Shown: positions 23,945 through 36,219 of the stretch, in pieces
How positions within the stretch are numbered: position 1 is the stretch's first letter
Layout: every line of letters starts with the position of its first letter
Assembly: GCA_017607445.1 (NCBI GenBank)
Contig: JAEVHH010000003.1
Coordinates: forward strand, 4,030,001 to 4,094,000
Direction of reading: 5' to 3'
DNA: 64,000 nucleotides
From: Histoplasma ohiense
Lineage: Eukaryota > Ascomycota > Eurotiomycetes > Onygenales > Ajellomycetaceae
Notes under the pieces: model-generated
What the model saw: the letters and a program-made list of their open reading frames with translations, nothing else
What the model was told of the DNA's origin: nothing
Database searches by the model: none
Translations under genes and position numbers: made by a program

Positions 23945-25906
23945 CTAATGACTGCTGCAGAGACTTCATTCAATTTCTAAAAATACAGAGAAATTGAAGC
24001 ACAAAGAAAAAGATGCACATCAACAAAACACTCAAATCAACATCTCTGAAAACTATTTGTATACAACAGAAGAAAGACTAAAAATCAGTCTGTGTCAAAA
24101 ACTTCAGAATCTCAAGACATATATATAGAAGTGCAGTGTATACCTTCATCTCACACAGAGTCTGATACATCAATTCCATATCTTCAATAGAGAGATTTGC
24201 AGAAAGCTCAACAAAATGATGAGTATGTATATATGGAGAAAAACTGATCAGAAGAGAAGGAGATGAGAAAGAAATGAGCAGAGCAGTTGAGTAGATGCTC
24301 AAACTTCTATAAGAATAAATGACAGACACTCACTCAATGAAAGTTGTGAAAGAATTCAAGAGAGGAGCAGAGATAGATGTATATGAAGTGGTATCAGAAG
24401 TAACTGTAGAACATTAACAGTTATCACAATGAGAAAAAAGAAGTGTACATTTATCAAAGAAACAGAAACTTCTCTTGAAGCTTCAGAGACAGTTGCAGCA
24501 GAGATGAGAGCAGTCAACAGAACAGTTATATATAGAAGACAGAATACAAAATTAAAATGACTCTTTACTTCTTACACAATCAGCACAAGAAACTGGTGTA
24601 TATTCACTGCAGGTATAAAAAAACACTATATCACTGTTTGAACTATCTTGAATATATATCTCCTTTCTATGAATGATCAAGTCAGAAGTCATTCATCAAC
24701 AAAGAGAATGAAGACACTCATCTGATAAGCTGAATGTATGCAAAGACAGAGAAGTGATGCAGAAGTTGATATAAACAAACATGATACAGAGATCTTCATC
24801 TGTTATAATTTCAATGATATGAAGACTCTGTACAATTTCATCTATGAAAGTTAGAATGAAAGTTGTAGGAAAAGAGACAAGAAGAGATATAATATACACT
24901 CAGCACAATTGATACAAATGACAGCAGAATTCAGAGAATGCATAAGATTGCTGAATGTTTCATACTTACTCTGAGCAAAAGACACAATGAATGAATAGCT
25001 GGTGAAATGAATTGTATTGTACAATGCTTGTGTATGGAAATGTATCTTGACAGAGACAGTGGGAGGAGGAGGAAAGTGGGAAGAATAGAGAAGAAGACTG
25101 TGAAAGATGTGTAGAGCTTCTCAAAGAGCAGATGAAAGAGAGAAGTCAATGTAGAAAGAGAGAGAGAGATTGACAGAGATGAAAGAGATGAAACTAAGAG
25201 AAGCAGAGAAGATGAAGATATGAACAAGAGCAGAGAAGACAGCAGCAGAGAACAACACAGAGATATTCATCATCTCATCATCATCACAAATGCTGTCATC
25301 ACTGCTCACATTCTCACTGACTGCTTCACTTACATTCTCATCATTGACAGGGGTAGCCACATTGTCATCGTCTACCCCCACAACATTGTCATAGGTGATC
25401 TCCTCAATAGAAGTGAGATTGCATGTGAAAGAGACATCAGAAGAAAAGATGAGACAATCACAAGCAAGACAGACACTTTGATGACAAGAAATAGAAACTA
25501 ACAAGAATTAGCAACTGTGAAAGTCATCAGATTAGCTTTCAACAAGGTTTGATTGACAAGAATTTACCAATAGATTGCATGACACAATCAGAACAGCAGA
25601 AGATGCAGCAATCAGATGCCATATCACAGAATAAGAGAGCTAGACATTCAATAGAAAAGGATAGATATATAGAATGATTGAAGCAGAGCAAGAGAGATTG
25701 AGTAAAGAGGGTACAAAAAAGCAAATGAAAGAGAATAGTTGTGAATATAATATTGTTAGTGATGAGTTGATGTTGTTGTGATAGAGACTCTTGTGTGTGT
25801 GAAGTGAGCATCTTATCTATTGTGGAATAGCACATTGCAAAAGCAGATGTGCACAGCATAACACTATTTCTGTCACAAGGGTATAGACAGATTTGATAGA
25901 GGAGGA
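23945..25906. other. Unassigned decayed region between B-i and a possible family E LTR
   Basis: Resumes the sequence interrupted at 16493. The plus strand has Lys/Gln/Arg-rich helical stretches (KKQKLLLKLQRQLQQ near 24450; CERCVELLKEQMKERSQC near 25090). The minus strand has a 127-codon open frame (25121-25504, HQSVCLACDCLIFSS, then an acidic DDDNVATPVNDENVSE stretch) and, upstream, a cysteine cluster SDCCIFCCSDC near 25565-25600 followed by a GTAAAT donor-like site and TTTCACAG acceptor. I cannot decide the coding strand. Confidence 0.35.
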
Positions 25907-26038
25907 TGTGATAATTTCAATTTATTATTCTTCCATGACATATACCACCCTCTATTATCAAGAATGGTGTACACTACCACACTAGTTAATTCATATAAGA
26001 AGAGCTGCAAAGCTTAGAAGCTTTGAACAGCTCAAGCA
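25907..26038 (+). repeat. Possible family E 3' LTR start
   Basis: A purine run AGAGGAGGA precedes TGTGATAATTTC, the arrangement seen at family A 3' LTRs. No second copy exists in the window and the right end is lost at A-iii, so this is tentative. Confidence 0.3.
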
Positions 26039-26772
26039 ATCTTTGAACTACACACACAAGACAACTGAAATCATCTGCTATCATATATTGAGATTGCAAT
26101 TAACAGCTGAGATTCTGTTATAATAGATATAAGCTCATTCTTTCTTCTGCATGAATACAATTTAAAAGTTCTAGATTTCTCTGAGAATCTCTGAGAAATC
26201 ATGTACATCTGCAGTCTCATACAAGCAGCAGATAATATTGTGAGCAAGCTTAAGAAAGTCTGTGAATAAGCAGAAGCTTTTATAGCCAGCATTCAGCAAA
26301 ATTATAAGAATCAAATAAACATCAGAAGAAGTTCTGCAATCTGATATTATGTAGAAGATAAGATCTGATTAGATCTCAAGAATATAAAAACAGACTGTCT
26401 CTTGTGTACACTGAATTATTATCATATTAAATATACTGTGATGGAGGTGTTAGATACACACAATTATCAACTCAACATTTCATTTAACATTTATGATGAC
26501 TTTCACACAAACCTGCTTCAATCTGCAGCTGAGAATTCATTCCTCTCACAGAGAACCTTCAACTGACAGTCATTCATTATTATAGAAGAAAATAATGAAT
26601 TTGAATGAAAGATTGAAGCAATTCTTGATGATAGAATCAATCATCATCACTGTGAATATCTTGTTAAATGAGTAGAATACAATCATCTGATCTGAAAATC
26701 TGCATTCATCTTGGAGAATACTGCTGCTCTCAATGTCTACAAGTCATTGCTCATCTCAGTAGAGAAGAATAA
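26039..26772 (+). pseudogene. Family A integrase tail and chromodomain (A-iii)
   Basis: Equivalent to 890-962 joined to 7002-7640 of A-i: integrase C-terminus, then a chromodomain near 26585-26720 (KIEAILDDRINHHHCEYLVK followed by TGA). The 5' part of the element is absent. Confidence 0.78.
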
Positions 26773-27166
26773 TATGATGAGTTAACATCTGTTAGTAATT
26801 AATTTACACAATCAATCTCTTCTATTTCACACTTCACATTTGTGTACATCTACTCATCTCTGTTATTGCATTCTGCACTTATGTAGCCTCTAACAATTCT
26901 TTTATATAATCTCTTCTGTCTCATATTCTGCACTTATATAGTTCTAATGATTCTTCTGTATAATTCTCAATATTCTTTCACTTCATACTTCATTTTATAC
27001 TTCACTGTGAAGCAGCTTCTGATATTCTTCTGTCTCAATCTTCTTTCTATAAGAACTCTCTTCATACAATTTTTTCTTCTGATTTCTTTGCTCTTTCTTT
27101 TCTTAATCAATTTGTAATCTGTATTTAGAATAGTGCTAGATCATTAATCGAAGTATATCTGTTACA
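26773..27166 (+). repeat. 3' LTR of A-iii (394 bp)
   Basis: Begins TATGATGAGTTAAC (decayed TGTGATGGGTTAGC) and ends ATCTGTTACA. Same length as the A-i LTR. The next five bases CAGAG lie in family C sequence that aligns with C-ii, marking the insertion site. Confidence 0.86.
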
Positions 27167-28823
27167 CAGAGTTTTATTTTTCTTTGATGTGAATAATACT
27201 GATGTACTGACTGAGCTTTTGAATGAATGTATTCAATTCTTCTCTAATATTTTTTTGATATATTTTTGAAGAACAGAGAGTTCTTGAGATGATAAGTTAT
27301 ATATCAATCAGTATAAAAGTTTCTTATCAGATTTGAGATCTATAATATGATTATGAAATGTATATTCTATATCAGATATATCTTCTTGAAATACATCAAG
27401 ATAATCTTTATAATCATCTGAGATATTTGACTCAGTTGCTGCATTCACAGCTTGTAATGCTAAGACAGTGAATATAATATTATCATTGTCAATTAGTGTT
27501 GCAAATTCTTTGACAGTATTCAGATACACATGATTAATATTTGATGCTTTTCTATAGATTCAACATCTTCACACTCAATTGATATCAGAGTTCACAGCTT
27601 TCAATCACAGCATGCTCAAAATTATATCATATCTGTTAATATCAGTTTCTTTGAAATGATGAAATTCTTCTCAGAGAATATATTCATCATTGATAATCTT
27701 CATTGCAGCTCTTTGTTGTTTATATGATTTAATCTTATAATTATCAACTGCTTTCACTATTTTTGATTTATCTTCTGTTTTTGAGAAATATTTTGATGCT
27801 CAGATGTGGGAAACAAAGTTCACATTCATATCAGAATTCACTAACATTCACATCATCACTCACTCTACTTCTGTCAGTATTCATGTATTCATCATCAATA
27901 ACTGTTTATCTTACAGTCTAATTGTTTGTATTCTCAATGCAGTAGCTGCTTCTATAATTGAAATTGTTGATTTTTTGCTTATCAGATTTAATTGTGCTTT
28001 TCAGAGTGTAATATTCAACAATCATTTGCAATATAACTCTTTTTATGACAGTGAGAATATTTCTTTATTCAGTTATATTTATCTTTCTTGATTTGTTCAG
28101 TTGAATCTGTTTGTTTCTCTCATTTTCTCTTGTTCTGATGATTGCTAGATTTATCAGAATGACACTGATTCTCTATAAATATTGTAGATCTGTTTTTGTG
28201 AATGATATGCTGTTGCTCTGATATATTTTTCTTGAGAATCTATAGAGTTCAAAGCAACTCTTTATAGTTCTGAGATTCTTGATTTCAATGATTGAGTTCA
28301 GTGTATAGTATTTTCAATATCTTATTACACAAGTTATTCATTCTTTGTTCTTTGCTATATGAGGGTAAGTAGTATTCTTAATCTTTGAGATATTTAGAGA
28401 AGTTATATATCAATTGTCATTCTTATTGCTTTGTATTTTAAAACTTTTGACTTGTCAATCAGTGCTGATTCTGTGGATCATTAATTTGCATTTCTAGATG
28501 TGATAGCATATCATTGAAAGTCAATGATATTGCTTCTTCATATCTCTCATACAATGATACAAAATTCAATCATTTCTGCTTAATATGAGTATCAAGATAG
28601 AATTTAGCATCATTTATCTTGTGTTCTTTCTTTCAATAATATTAGTAATGATGTGTAAAGAGAGTTAATATATAATCTTTATAGTTTTTGAATTCTAATA
28701 TATTTTTTTCTTAATAATAGTTCTTAATCTCTAATCTTGATGATGTTTTATTATCATTGTTTGTATCATTTGCAGATCAATTTTATGGTGGTTCTGTGAT
28801 GATATTCTGAATTAATTGAGACT
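27167..28823 (-). pseudogene. Family C fragment C-i (gag, protease, start of RT)
   Basis: Minus strand. The protease-RT linker at 27308-27529 reads YKDYLDVFQEDISDIEYTFH then HIIDLKSDKK. Protease-like sequence and a gag tail occupy 27560-28800. It matches 56967-57837 of C-ii closely up to the point where family D cuts C-ii. Its RT side is cut by A-iii and its gag side by a family A LTR. Confidence 0.72.
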
Positions 28824-29349
28824 TGTAACGGGCGTACTTTGATTAATGATTTGGTACTATTCTAATTACAGATTATGAATTGATTAAGGAAAGAAAGAGA
28901 AAAGAAATCAGAAGAAAAGATTGTATGAAGAGGGTTCTTATAGAGAGAATTTCAGAGTGAAAGAATATCAGAAGCTGCTCCACAGTGGAGTGCAGAGCAG
29001 AAGAACATTAAAAGCTACACAGAAGAATTGTTAGAAACTATATAAGCACAGAGTGTGAAGTGGAAGAATCATTGAGAGCTATGTGAAAGAATTGTTAGAA
29101 ACTACACAAGTGTGAAGTATGAGATGAGAGAATCATTGAAGACTATACAGAAGAATCATTAGAGACTATATGAGCATGAAATATGAAGTAAGAGAATGTT
29201 AGAAGCTACATGAAAGAATTGTTAGAGACTACATAAGTGTGGAGCACAGAGCAGAAGAATGTTGAGAGTTATATAAGATTACAACAGTCAGAAACAAGCA
29301 GATGCAGAAGAGAAGTTGATTGTGTAAGTTAATTACTAACAGATACTAA
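28824..29349 (-). repeat. Family A LTR (A-iv), interrupted by C-ii
   Basis: Begins TGTAACGGGCGTAC and runs to CAGATACTAA, lacking only the final CCCRTCACA-like end. C-ii starts at the next base, so the missing end, and any internal region, may lie beyond the right edge of the window. Confidence 0.8.
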
Positions 29350-29620
29350 TGTAAAAGATGATTCTAGATATAATTATGAGAGTAGTGTGAAGTACATATG
29401 TAGAATGTTAAGAAGGTAGTAATCTCTATTATTCAAAGCTAATTGCTGATCTTCTAATATCTACAGATATCAGTGAGCATTATATAGACAATCATCACAT
29501 TCTATAACTGTCTATGATGCTGTGTGCTATATTCATTCTCATTAATTCTGGTGTGTTCTGTGTTCTTCTATTATCATATAGCTATTTTCTAATATAGATA
29601 TCTCTGTTACATCTATTACA
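29350..29620 (-). repeat. 3' LTR of C-ii
   Basis: TGTAAAAGATG...CATCTATTACA, near-inverted ends, 271 bp. The polypurine tract adjoins it on the right. A partial copy is at 8203-8280. Confidence 0.82.
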
Positions 29621-29640
29621 ATTATCTCTCTTCTTCAAAG
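29621..29640 (-). other. Polypurine tract of C-ii
   Basis: Minus strand GAAGAAGAGAGATAAT directly before the LTR start TGTAATAGATG. It matches the form of the family B tract (AAAAAAGAGAGATAAT). Confidence 0.78.
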
Positions 29641-30348
29641 ATCTGGTTTTCAGAGCTTCTTACTGCAATGTGTGAAGTTTGTAACATATACTGCATGGTT
29701 GATATTGTATAAAGTTCACAGAATTGAGCTGAATTAATTGTTGAGATTAATTCTGAAATGTTGCTGTTTTGAAAGAACATTTTTCATCTCTGATGTTATT
29801 GCAGTTCAATTATGATTTAGACACAACTTCTGAACCTCTTTTCTTTGACTTTTACATCAAAAAATCATACTCTAACAAAATCATCACCATCATCACCTTC
29901 AACAATTTTTTATTTAAAAAGAATACATCAATTTATCAAACAAAGTACACTGTATCTTTCTATGCAATTTTTATTGTGAAATTCAAAGTTTTGATTGTGT
30001 GGTTGTATTTTTCATTTTGGGTTGAGTTTTGTGTTGTTGCAATCTTTTTGATCAATATTGCAATATTGATTTCAATCTTCAATATCTGTTTTTCTTTCTT
30101 GTTGCTTTTGCTTCTTCTTCTCCTTTGAACAAGGTCTTGATACTAATTAAAGTTATGATAGAATGTCAGAACCAGCTGTTTCTGTTGCTGATTTGAAGTC
30201 TATGAAAAGTGATATGCTGTCTGTTATCAAGAGCATTTGCTTGGATTGTCTGAAGAGATTGCAGAATCCTTCAGTATATTCTTGCTTTGTGAATGATGAA
30301 TGAACACACTGTCATATCTGTCATATATCAAATAGAAGTTGTGCTGCT

Positions 30349-30395
30349 GTAAGTTTTCTTAAACTGAGGCTGTTATGAGTACTAACAGATTATAG
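30349..30395 (+). other. Intron 1 of family C accessory gene
   Basis: 47 bases: donor GTAAGT, branch site TACTAAC, acceptor TTATAG. Phase 0 on both sides, two codons after module 1. A textbook fungal intron. Confidence 0.8.
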
Positions 30396-30503
30396 ATATC
30401 TGAGTGCTTTCATGAAACTGATCAATCTTTGATCAATGAATTTCATGAGATGCTGCTCTCTGACAAAGTTTTAGATGAGAGATTTATCACATATCAAACT
30501 GCT

Positions 30504-30761
30504 TGTAATGCACTCATTTATTATTTCCTTATTATCTTCGGTTATTCTTATCTCTTTCTATTATACTCTCGCTACTGCTATTTCTATATGTATATATATA
30601 TTGATGTATGTATTTCGCACATCTTCTTTCTCTTTCTTTTCTTCCTTAGTGATTAGCTACACTATCTTACACTACTACACTCTGCAATATATTACTATTA
30701 TCTCTGCTACACTATAAACTATCTTTTACTGTTACTCTTCACACTGTCACTACACCTCACA
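30504..30761 (+). repeat. 5' LTR of B-ii
   Basis: TGTAATGCACTCA...ACACCTCACA, 258 bp. Contains AGTGATTAG at 30648-30656, complementary to the primer-site region. Frames such as 30429-30717 span flank and LTR and recur at other family B LTRs only because the LTR is repeated. Confidence 0.95.
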
Positions 30762-30779
30762 GTTTCTAATCACTCAATC
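30762..30779 (+). promoter_or_regulatory. Primer-site region of B-ii, possibly self-complementary
   Basis: GTTTCTAATCACTCAATC follows the 5' LTR. CTAATCACT (30766-30774) is the reverse complement of LTR bases 30648-30656. Only nine bases pair, so self-priming is tentative here. Confidence 0.4.
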
Positions 30780-30808
30780 TTCAAGAGACAGTTTATTGAG
30801 TAATAGTC

Positions 30809-32140
30809 ATGACCTCTACTCACAGCATCCACTGTACTCATGCTATCATCAAATCTGAAGCAACAAACATCATGAAAGAAAACCATGAAACACATACTTC
30901 TGTCACTGAAAATGTGCAACAAGTATCACCTTTCTCTATGAAATTGAACTCTGAGCATAGTTCAGAAGAAGATATCTCTTCTGAAGATCTCAGCATAATT
31001 GAAACTGAGAAGATAACTGTGATCAGAAGAATCAAAAAATTACAGACTGAGAAAAAATTGTGAGAACTTCAATATCAGTTTGACATTTTACTGCAAGAAT
31101 TGAATGAAACAATTCCAGTCATCTAAAATATACTAGAAGTGTATTCAAACCACAGTAGAGATGCAACTAGTGTGAATGATAACTGTGATAATATCACAAA
31201 TATTCTCAGATCACTGAAAGTCATACTACAAGCACTCAATATCTTAATGAAAAATGCTGTGACTACTGTCAGTGAAAGATGTAGTCAGATACTATTTTGA
31301 CAATTAGAACTTCAAAATCTCAGTATAAGTAGTTACTCTTCTCAGAGAGATATAGAAAAGTTCTGAAATCAAAGTATAAAAGAATTCAAAAACTTTGTTA
31401 CAGCTGCTATTGCTTTTCATGTCAGTGATCTTGATTACTACAATGAACACAATCATTGAAAGATCATTGAAGCTGTTACTCATTTCAATGTCAAGATGCA
31501 ACAATGTTGATATCAACATACATATAATATACAGACTTTGCCATCATGGGAAGAATTTGTTAGTTGAATACAATGTCAAGTCATCAATTCAGATAGAAGT
31601 TTTCAAGATGCTGATAGACAATACTGAAAAACAGAGCAACAAGAAGATCAGACAGTTCAACAATTTACTTCACATTTACAATCAATTGAAAAGTGTCTGT
31701 GACATTCTTATAGCAAATATCATTGGAAATCACATCTCTATATGAAAGTTCTACCTTTCATTTGCTGAGAATTTGACAAATATGCAATCAAATTGAAAGA
31801 GTTAAGCTATGATGCCACTCTATATAAACTTGCAATGACAGAATCAAATCTGTCAGAGAGATGAAAGAAGTTTAAAAAGAAGTCAAATTTCAAAAATCTC
31901 ACTCAAAGCTTTAACAACAGAAATAATGCTGATAATAGATCACAAAACAAACACAGATGAAATGACACTACAAAGTCTGATGACTTCATCTGATTGAAAT
32001 ATTGCTGTTATTGCAAGCAATCAGGACATACCATTGATTTGTGTTTCAAACAATTCAAAGATGAATTCAAAAATGCCAAGTCTGACTTGAAATCTGATAC
32101 AAAAGACACAAAGAACTCAAAAGATTCAAAAAACATTTAA
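30809..32140 (+). pseudogene. Family B gag remnant of B-ii
   Basis: Starts at ATG 30809 (MTSTHSIHCTHAIIKSEATN), open for 84 codons and matching B-i. A second open segment covers 31395-31745 in the middle of gag. An intact CX2CX4HX4C zinc knuckle lies near 31998-32045 (CCYCKQSGHTIDLC). Stops elsewhere are chiefly TGA. Confidence 0.82.
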
Positions 32141-35100
32141 AGTGCATTATTCAGCTTATAATAGCAGTCATAAGTACAGAAAGTTGATGCAAAAACATCT
32201 TAAGCTTCACTATCACAGTGGAACTCACTACATCTAAGAATCTGCAAAAAGTGCTTGCACTAGTAGACTCTGAGTCAGAAGTGAACTATATTGATGAATT
32301 TTGAGCAAAGAATCACAATCTAGAAGCTGCTCACTGTAAAATCAAAATAATCAAGTTGATTAATGAATGCATAATGCACTTCTTTGAAGAGTATAACATT
32401 GCAACTACTGTCACTGATCACAAGAGTAATGCACAGCAGATATCTCATTCCTTTCATATGATGAAGATGAAGAACTACAATCTTGTATTAGAATTTTCTT
32501 GATTAAGACAAACAAATTCTTTTATAAATTGATCAGATGAACAATTCTTCTTTAGAAGCTCTGAAGATAAACAACAGCCTCAAATTATTTCTGAACAAGA
32601 TGTCTTAGCTGAAGTTCTCACAGAAGCTAGAGTAGAAATGTTTGTAGTATTATCTACAGAATATTCAAAAGATTCAAAGCATGCTTCACACATATTCTCA
32701 GCTGTGTATTCAGACTTGCCAATCATTCTATCTGATTATATCATGTCATACACACATATCTTCTCAGAAGAAGCTGCTATAAGCACAAAAAGATCAGAAG
32801 AGATGAAACATTGCATAGATTTCAAGTCTGATATACAATCTTCATTTATGTCAATATACAATCTCTCTGAAACTGAGTTAGCCACTCTAAGAGAATATTT
32901 AAAAAATATATTAAATAAAGAGTGAATACAACTGTTCAGTAGCTCAGCTGATGCACTGATTCTCTTTGTTCTCAAAAAAAATGATGAACTCTGTCATTGT
33001 GTAGACTATTGAGAATTAAATTGAATCATCATCAAGAATCAATACCCTCTATCTCTAATAAGTGAATTACTTGACAGACTTTCAAAAGCCAAGATATTCA
33101 CTAAGCTGAATCTTTGAGATGCCTACCACTGCATACTTATAGTGACAAAAGACTGTTGAAAGACAGCCTTTAGAACAAGATATGAACATTTTGAATATGT
33201 AGTTATATCATTTGAACTAGCTAATACTTCAGTGACATTTCAAACATACATTAACAATGTTTTGTCTGATTTGTTGAATATATGTTGTGTTGTCTATTTG
33301 GACAACATTCTCATATTCTTCAATTCAAAGTAGAAACATAAAGTGCATGTTACTAAGATGCTAGAATGTCTTGAACATGTAAATCTATTTGCAAAACTCT
33401 TTAAATATGAATTTGAAATGAACAAGATCTCATTTCTGAGGTTTGTTATAGATACAAATGATGTTGAGATGAAGTCAGACAGAGTCTTCACTATTGTATA
33501 ATGATCTATATCTAAATCAATTAAAGAGGTTCAATTCTTCTTGAGCTTTGCTAATTTCTATCAGCAATTTATTAAGTCTTTCTCCTCTATTGCAGCCCCA
33601 TTATTTGAACTTACAAAAGAGAGTAAGAAGAGAGAAAGAAAAGCCACTTTTATATAAACAGAAGATGCTCAAAACACTTTCAATGAACTCAAATCACACT
33701 TTATGTATGCTTCTCTATTAGCTCATTTTGACTCAGCTCAGTATATTCAGATCAAATCTGATGTATTTACTTTTGCAGTTACTGCTATTCTATCACAGTT
33801 GCAGAATGATGAGCACTGACATTCAGTTGTCTTCTGATCAAGAAAGTTGATTGATGTGAAAATGCATTACAATACTCATGATAAAGAACTCTTAGCTATT
33901 GTAGCAGTATTTAAAAATTGAAGACATTATCTAAAGAGAAATCAGTATTCAATTCAAGTCTGATCTGATCATGTCAATCTGCAGTACTTTATGACAACTA
34001 AGAAACTGAACAGATATCAGATCAGATAAATGAAAGCTTTATCTGCTTATGATTTTGTATTACTGTATCACTCTGAATCAAAGAATTCAGCTGATGAGCT
34101 CAGTCATCACACAGACTATAGTGAGATCTATAATGGTCAAACTATATTATCTACTCTGCAACAGAAGTTGAAACATGAAGTTAAACTAGACTGAAAAACT
34201 GATACTTCTTTTCAAAATAATATTTCTTCTGATGTAGTTGATGTATGAGTCTCTAATGAGCAAAATGCTTCTTTTAATGAGTGAAAAGCACTTTATATAT
34301 TGATGTGTTCTATCTCTCATGTAAACTCTTCTCCTTCATTGTGTGTTGAGCAATATATGCTTCAGATTGCAGTCAATAAGGCTATTCTTGAGAACTCAGC
34401 ATACACAGAAATGTCTGAATTCTTCATCTCATTTCTGAGTAAAGCACAGAAGATTGATTCTTTTGCTGCTGAGTAATGAGAGAAGATAAAAAAGAAGAAT
34501 ATGACTGTCACTGAAAATATACTATAGACAATTTCTGAGGATGATATATTGTATACTGATGATCATGCATATGTCCCTCAACAAAAGACACTCATTGATG
34601 AAATTATCAATGCAAATCATGATGATCTGCAGAGGGGTTACTTTGATATAAAAAAGTTTATAGACAGTATTCAGAACAAATACTATTGACATGAGCTAGT
34701 CAGAGATATCAAAGATTATATATTCACTTATAATACTTGTCAAAGAGTAAAGTCAAAATGGCACAGACAATATGAAGAATTGAATACAATTCTCTTATCA
34801 TCAAATTCTTTTGAATTCATTACTATAGATTTTATTACAGACTTATCAGCCTCTACATTTCTCCATCAAATCTACAATGCAATCTTAGTGATTGTGAATA
34901 TATATATCAAGTTTACAATCTATATTCCTTGCATCAAAAACATTACAGCTGATGAACTAGCAGAAATCATTTATATCAAGTTCTATACAATTTACAGAGT
35001 ACTCAAAAACCATATATTCAATCAAAATTCACTGTTTACAAGCCATTATTGATTCATTTTTTGTTATATGCTAGACACATGCTGGAAACTTTCAACAGCC

Positions 35101-35669
35101 TTTCATTCTCAAACAGATGATCAAATGAAATAACAAAATCAAATCTTGAAACATTATCTTCAATGCTTTATCAGCTATCATCAAGATGACTGAGCACACT
35201 GACTACTGCTGATGCAGTTTGTTTACAATATCTCTCAACATGTCTCTACTGAAATGACATTCATGGAAGTCTTAATGAGATATCAATCTGATTTGAAAAT
35301 TAATGTCAGCAAATCATCACAACCAGTTGTCATACATGCTGCTAGCTGTACAAAACATATCAAGAAAACACATCATAAGCTTATCAAGAATCTACAAAAG
35401 ACACAACAAGCACAGAAAATCTATTACAATGCAAAACATAAACTTCAACAATTTAAAATAGATGACTATATTATGCTCAATGCAAAAAATCTCCAATTGC
35501 TGCATCTGATTTACAAACTTGATCATAAATATGTTGAATTCTTCAAGATTCTGAATACCATTGAAAAATAAGTGTACAAACTAGAACTGTCATCTTTATA
35601 TAGAAGCATTCATTCTGTATTTCATGTATTTTTATTGAAGTCATACAACTGCAGAAATGGAGCTCTATC
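32141..35669 (+). pseudogene. Family B pol remnant of B-ii (protease to integrase)
   Basis: Protease LVDSESEVNYIDEF near 32262-32305 has Glu in place of the Gly of DSG. RT near 32940-33500 has IIIKNQYPLSLISELLDRLS, FTKLNL and VYLDNILIFFNSK, the catalytic YLDD being YLDN at 33295-33306. RNase H follows to about 34100. Integrase near 34560-35570 has SFEFITIDFITDLSASTFLH, IYNAILVIVNIYIKFTIYIP and a C-terminal KLDHKYVEFFKILNTIEK. A-v interrupts it at 35670. Confidence 0.87.
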
Positions 35670-36203
35670 TGTAACAGACGTACTTCAATTAACGATTTGA
35701 TACTATTCTAATTACAGATTACGAATTGATTAAGGAAAGAAAGAGAAAAGAAATCAGAAGAAAAGGTCATACAAAGAGGGTTCTTATAGAGGAAAGTTCA
35801 GAGTGGAAGAATATCAGAAGCTGCTTCACAGTGAAGTGTGGAGTGGAAGAACATTAAGAGATACATGTAAGAATTGTTAGAAGCTACACAAGCACAGAAT
35901 GTGAAGTGAAGAAATCATTGAGAGCTACACAGAAAAATCATTAGAGACTATATGAGTGCAGAACACAGAGTGAGAGAATGTAAGAAGTTATATGAAAGAA
36001 TTGTTAGAGACTATATGAATGTGGAGCATGGAGTGGAAGAACATTAAGAGCTATGCAGAAGAATTGTTAGAAACTATATAAGTGTGAAGCACAGAGCAGA
36101 AGAACATCAAGAATTATGTGAGATCACAACAGTCAGAAATGAGTGAATGCAGAAGAAGAGTTGATTGTGTAAGTTAATTACTAATAAATGCTAATTCATC
36201 ACA
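35670..36203 (-). repeat. 3' LTR of A-v
   Basis: 534 bp, TGTAACAGACGTAC...AATTCATCACA. The polypurine tract adjoins at 36204. Confidence 0.93.
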
Positions 36204-36219
36204 TTATCCTCTTCTATCA

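Noticed and set aside
29769..30128. 119-residue hydrophobic open frame upstream of the family C accessory gene
   Set aside because: Phe/Ile/Leu-rich with a poly-Leu end from a CTT/CTC run; it ends 35 bases before the better-supported ATG at 30163 and is more likely promoter and 5' UTR.
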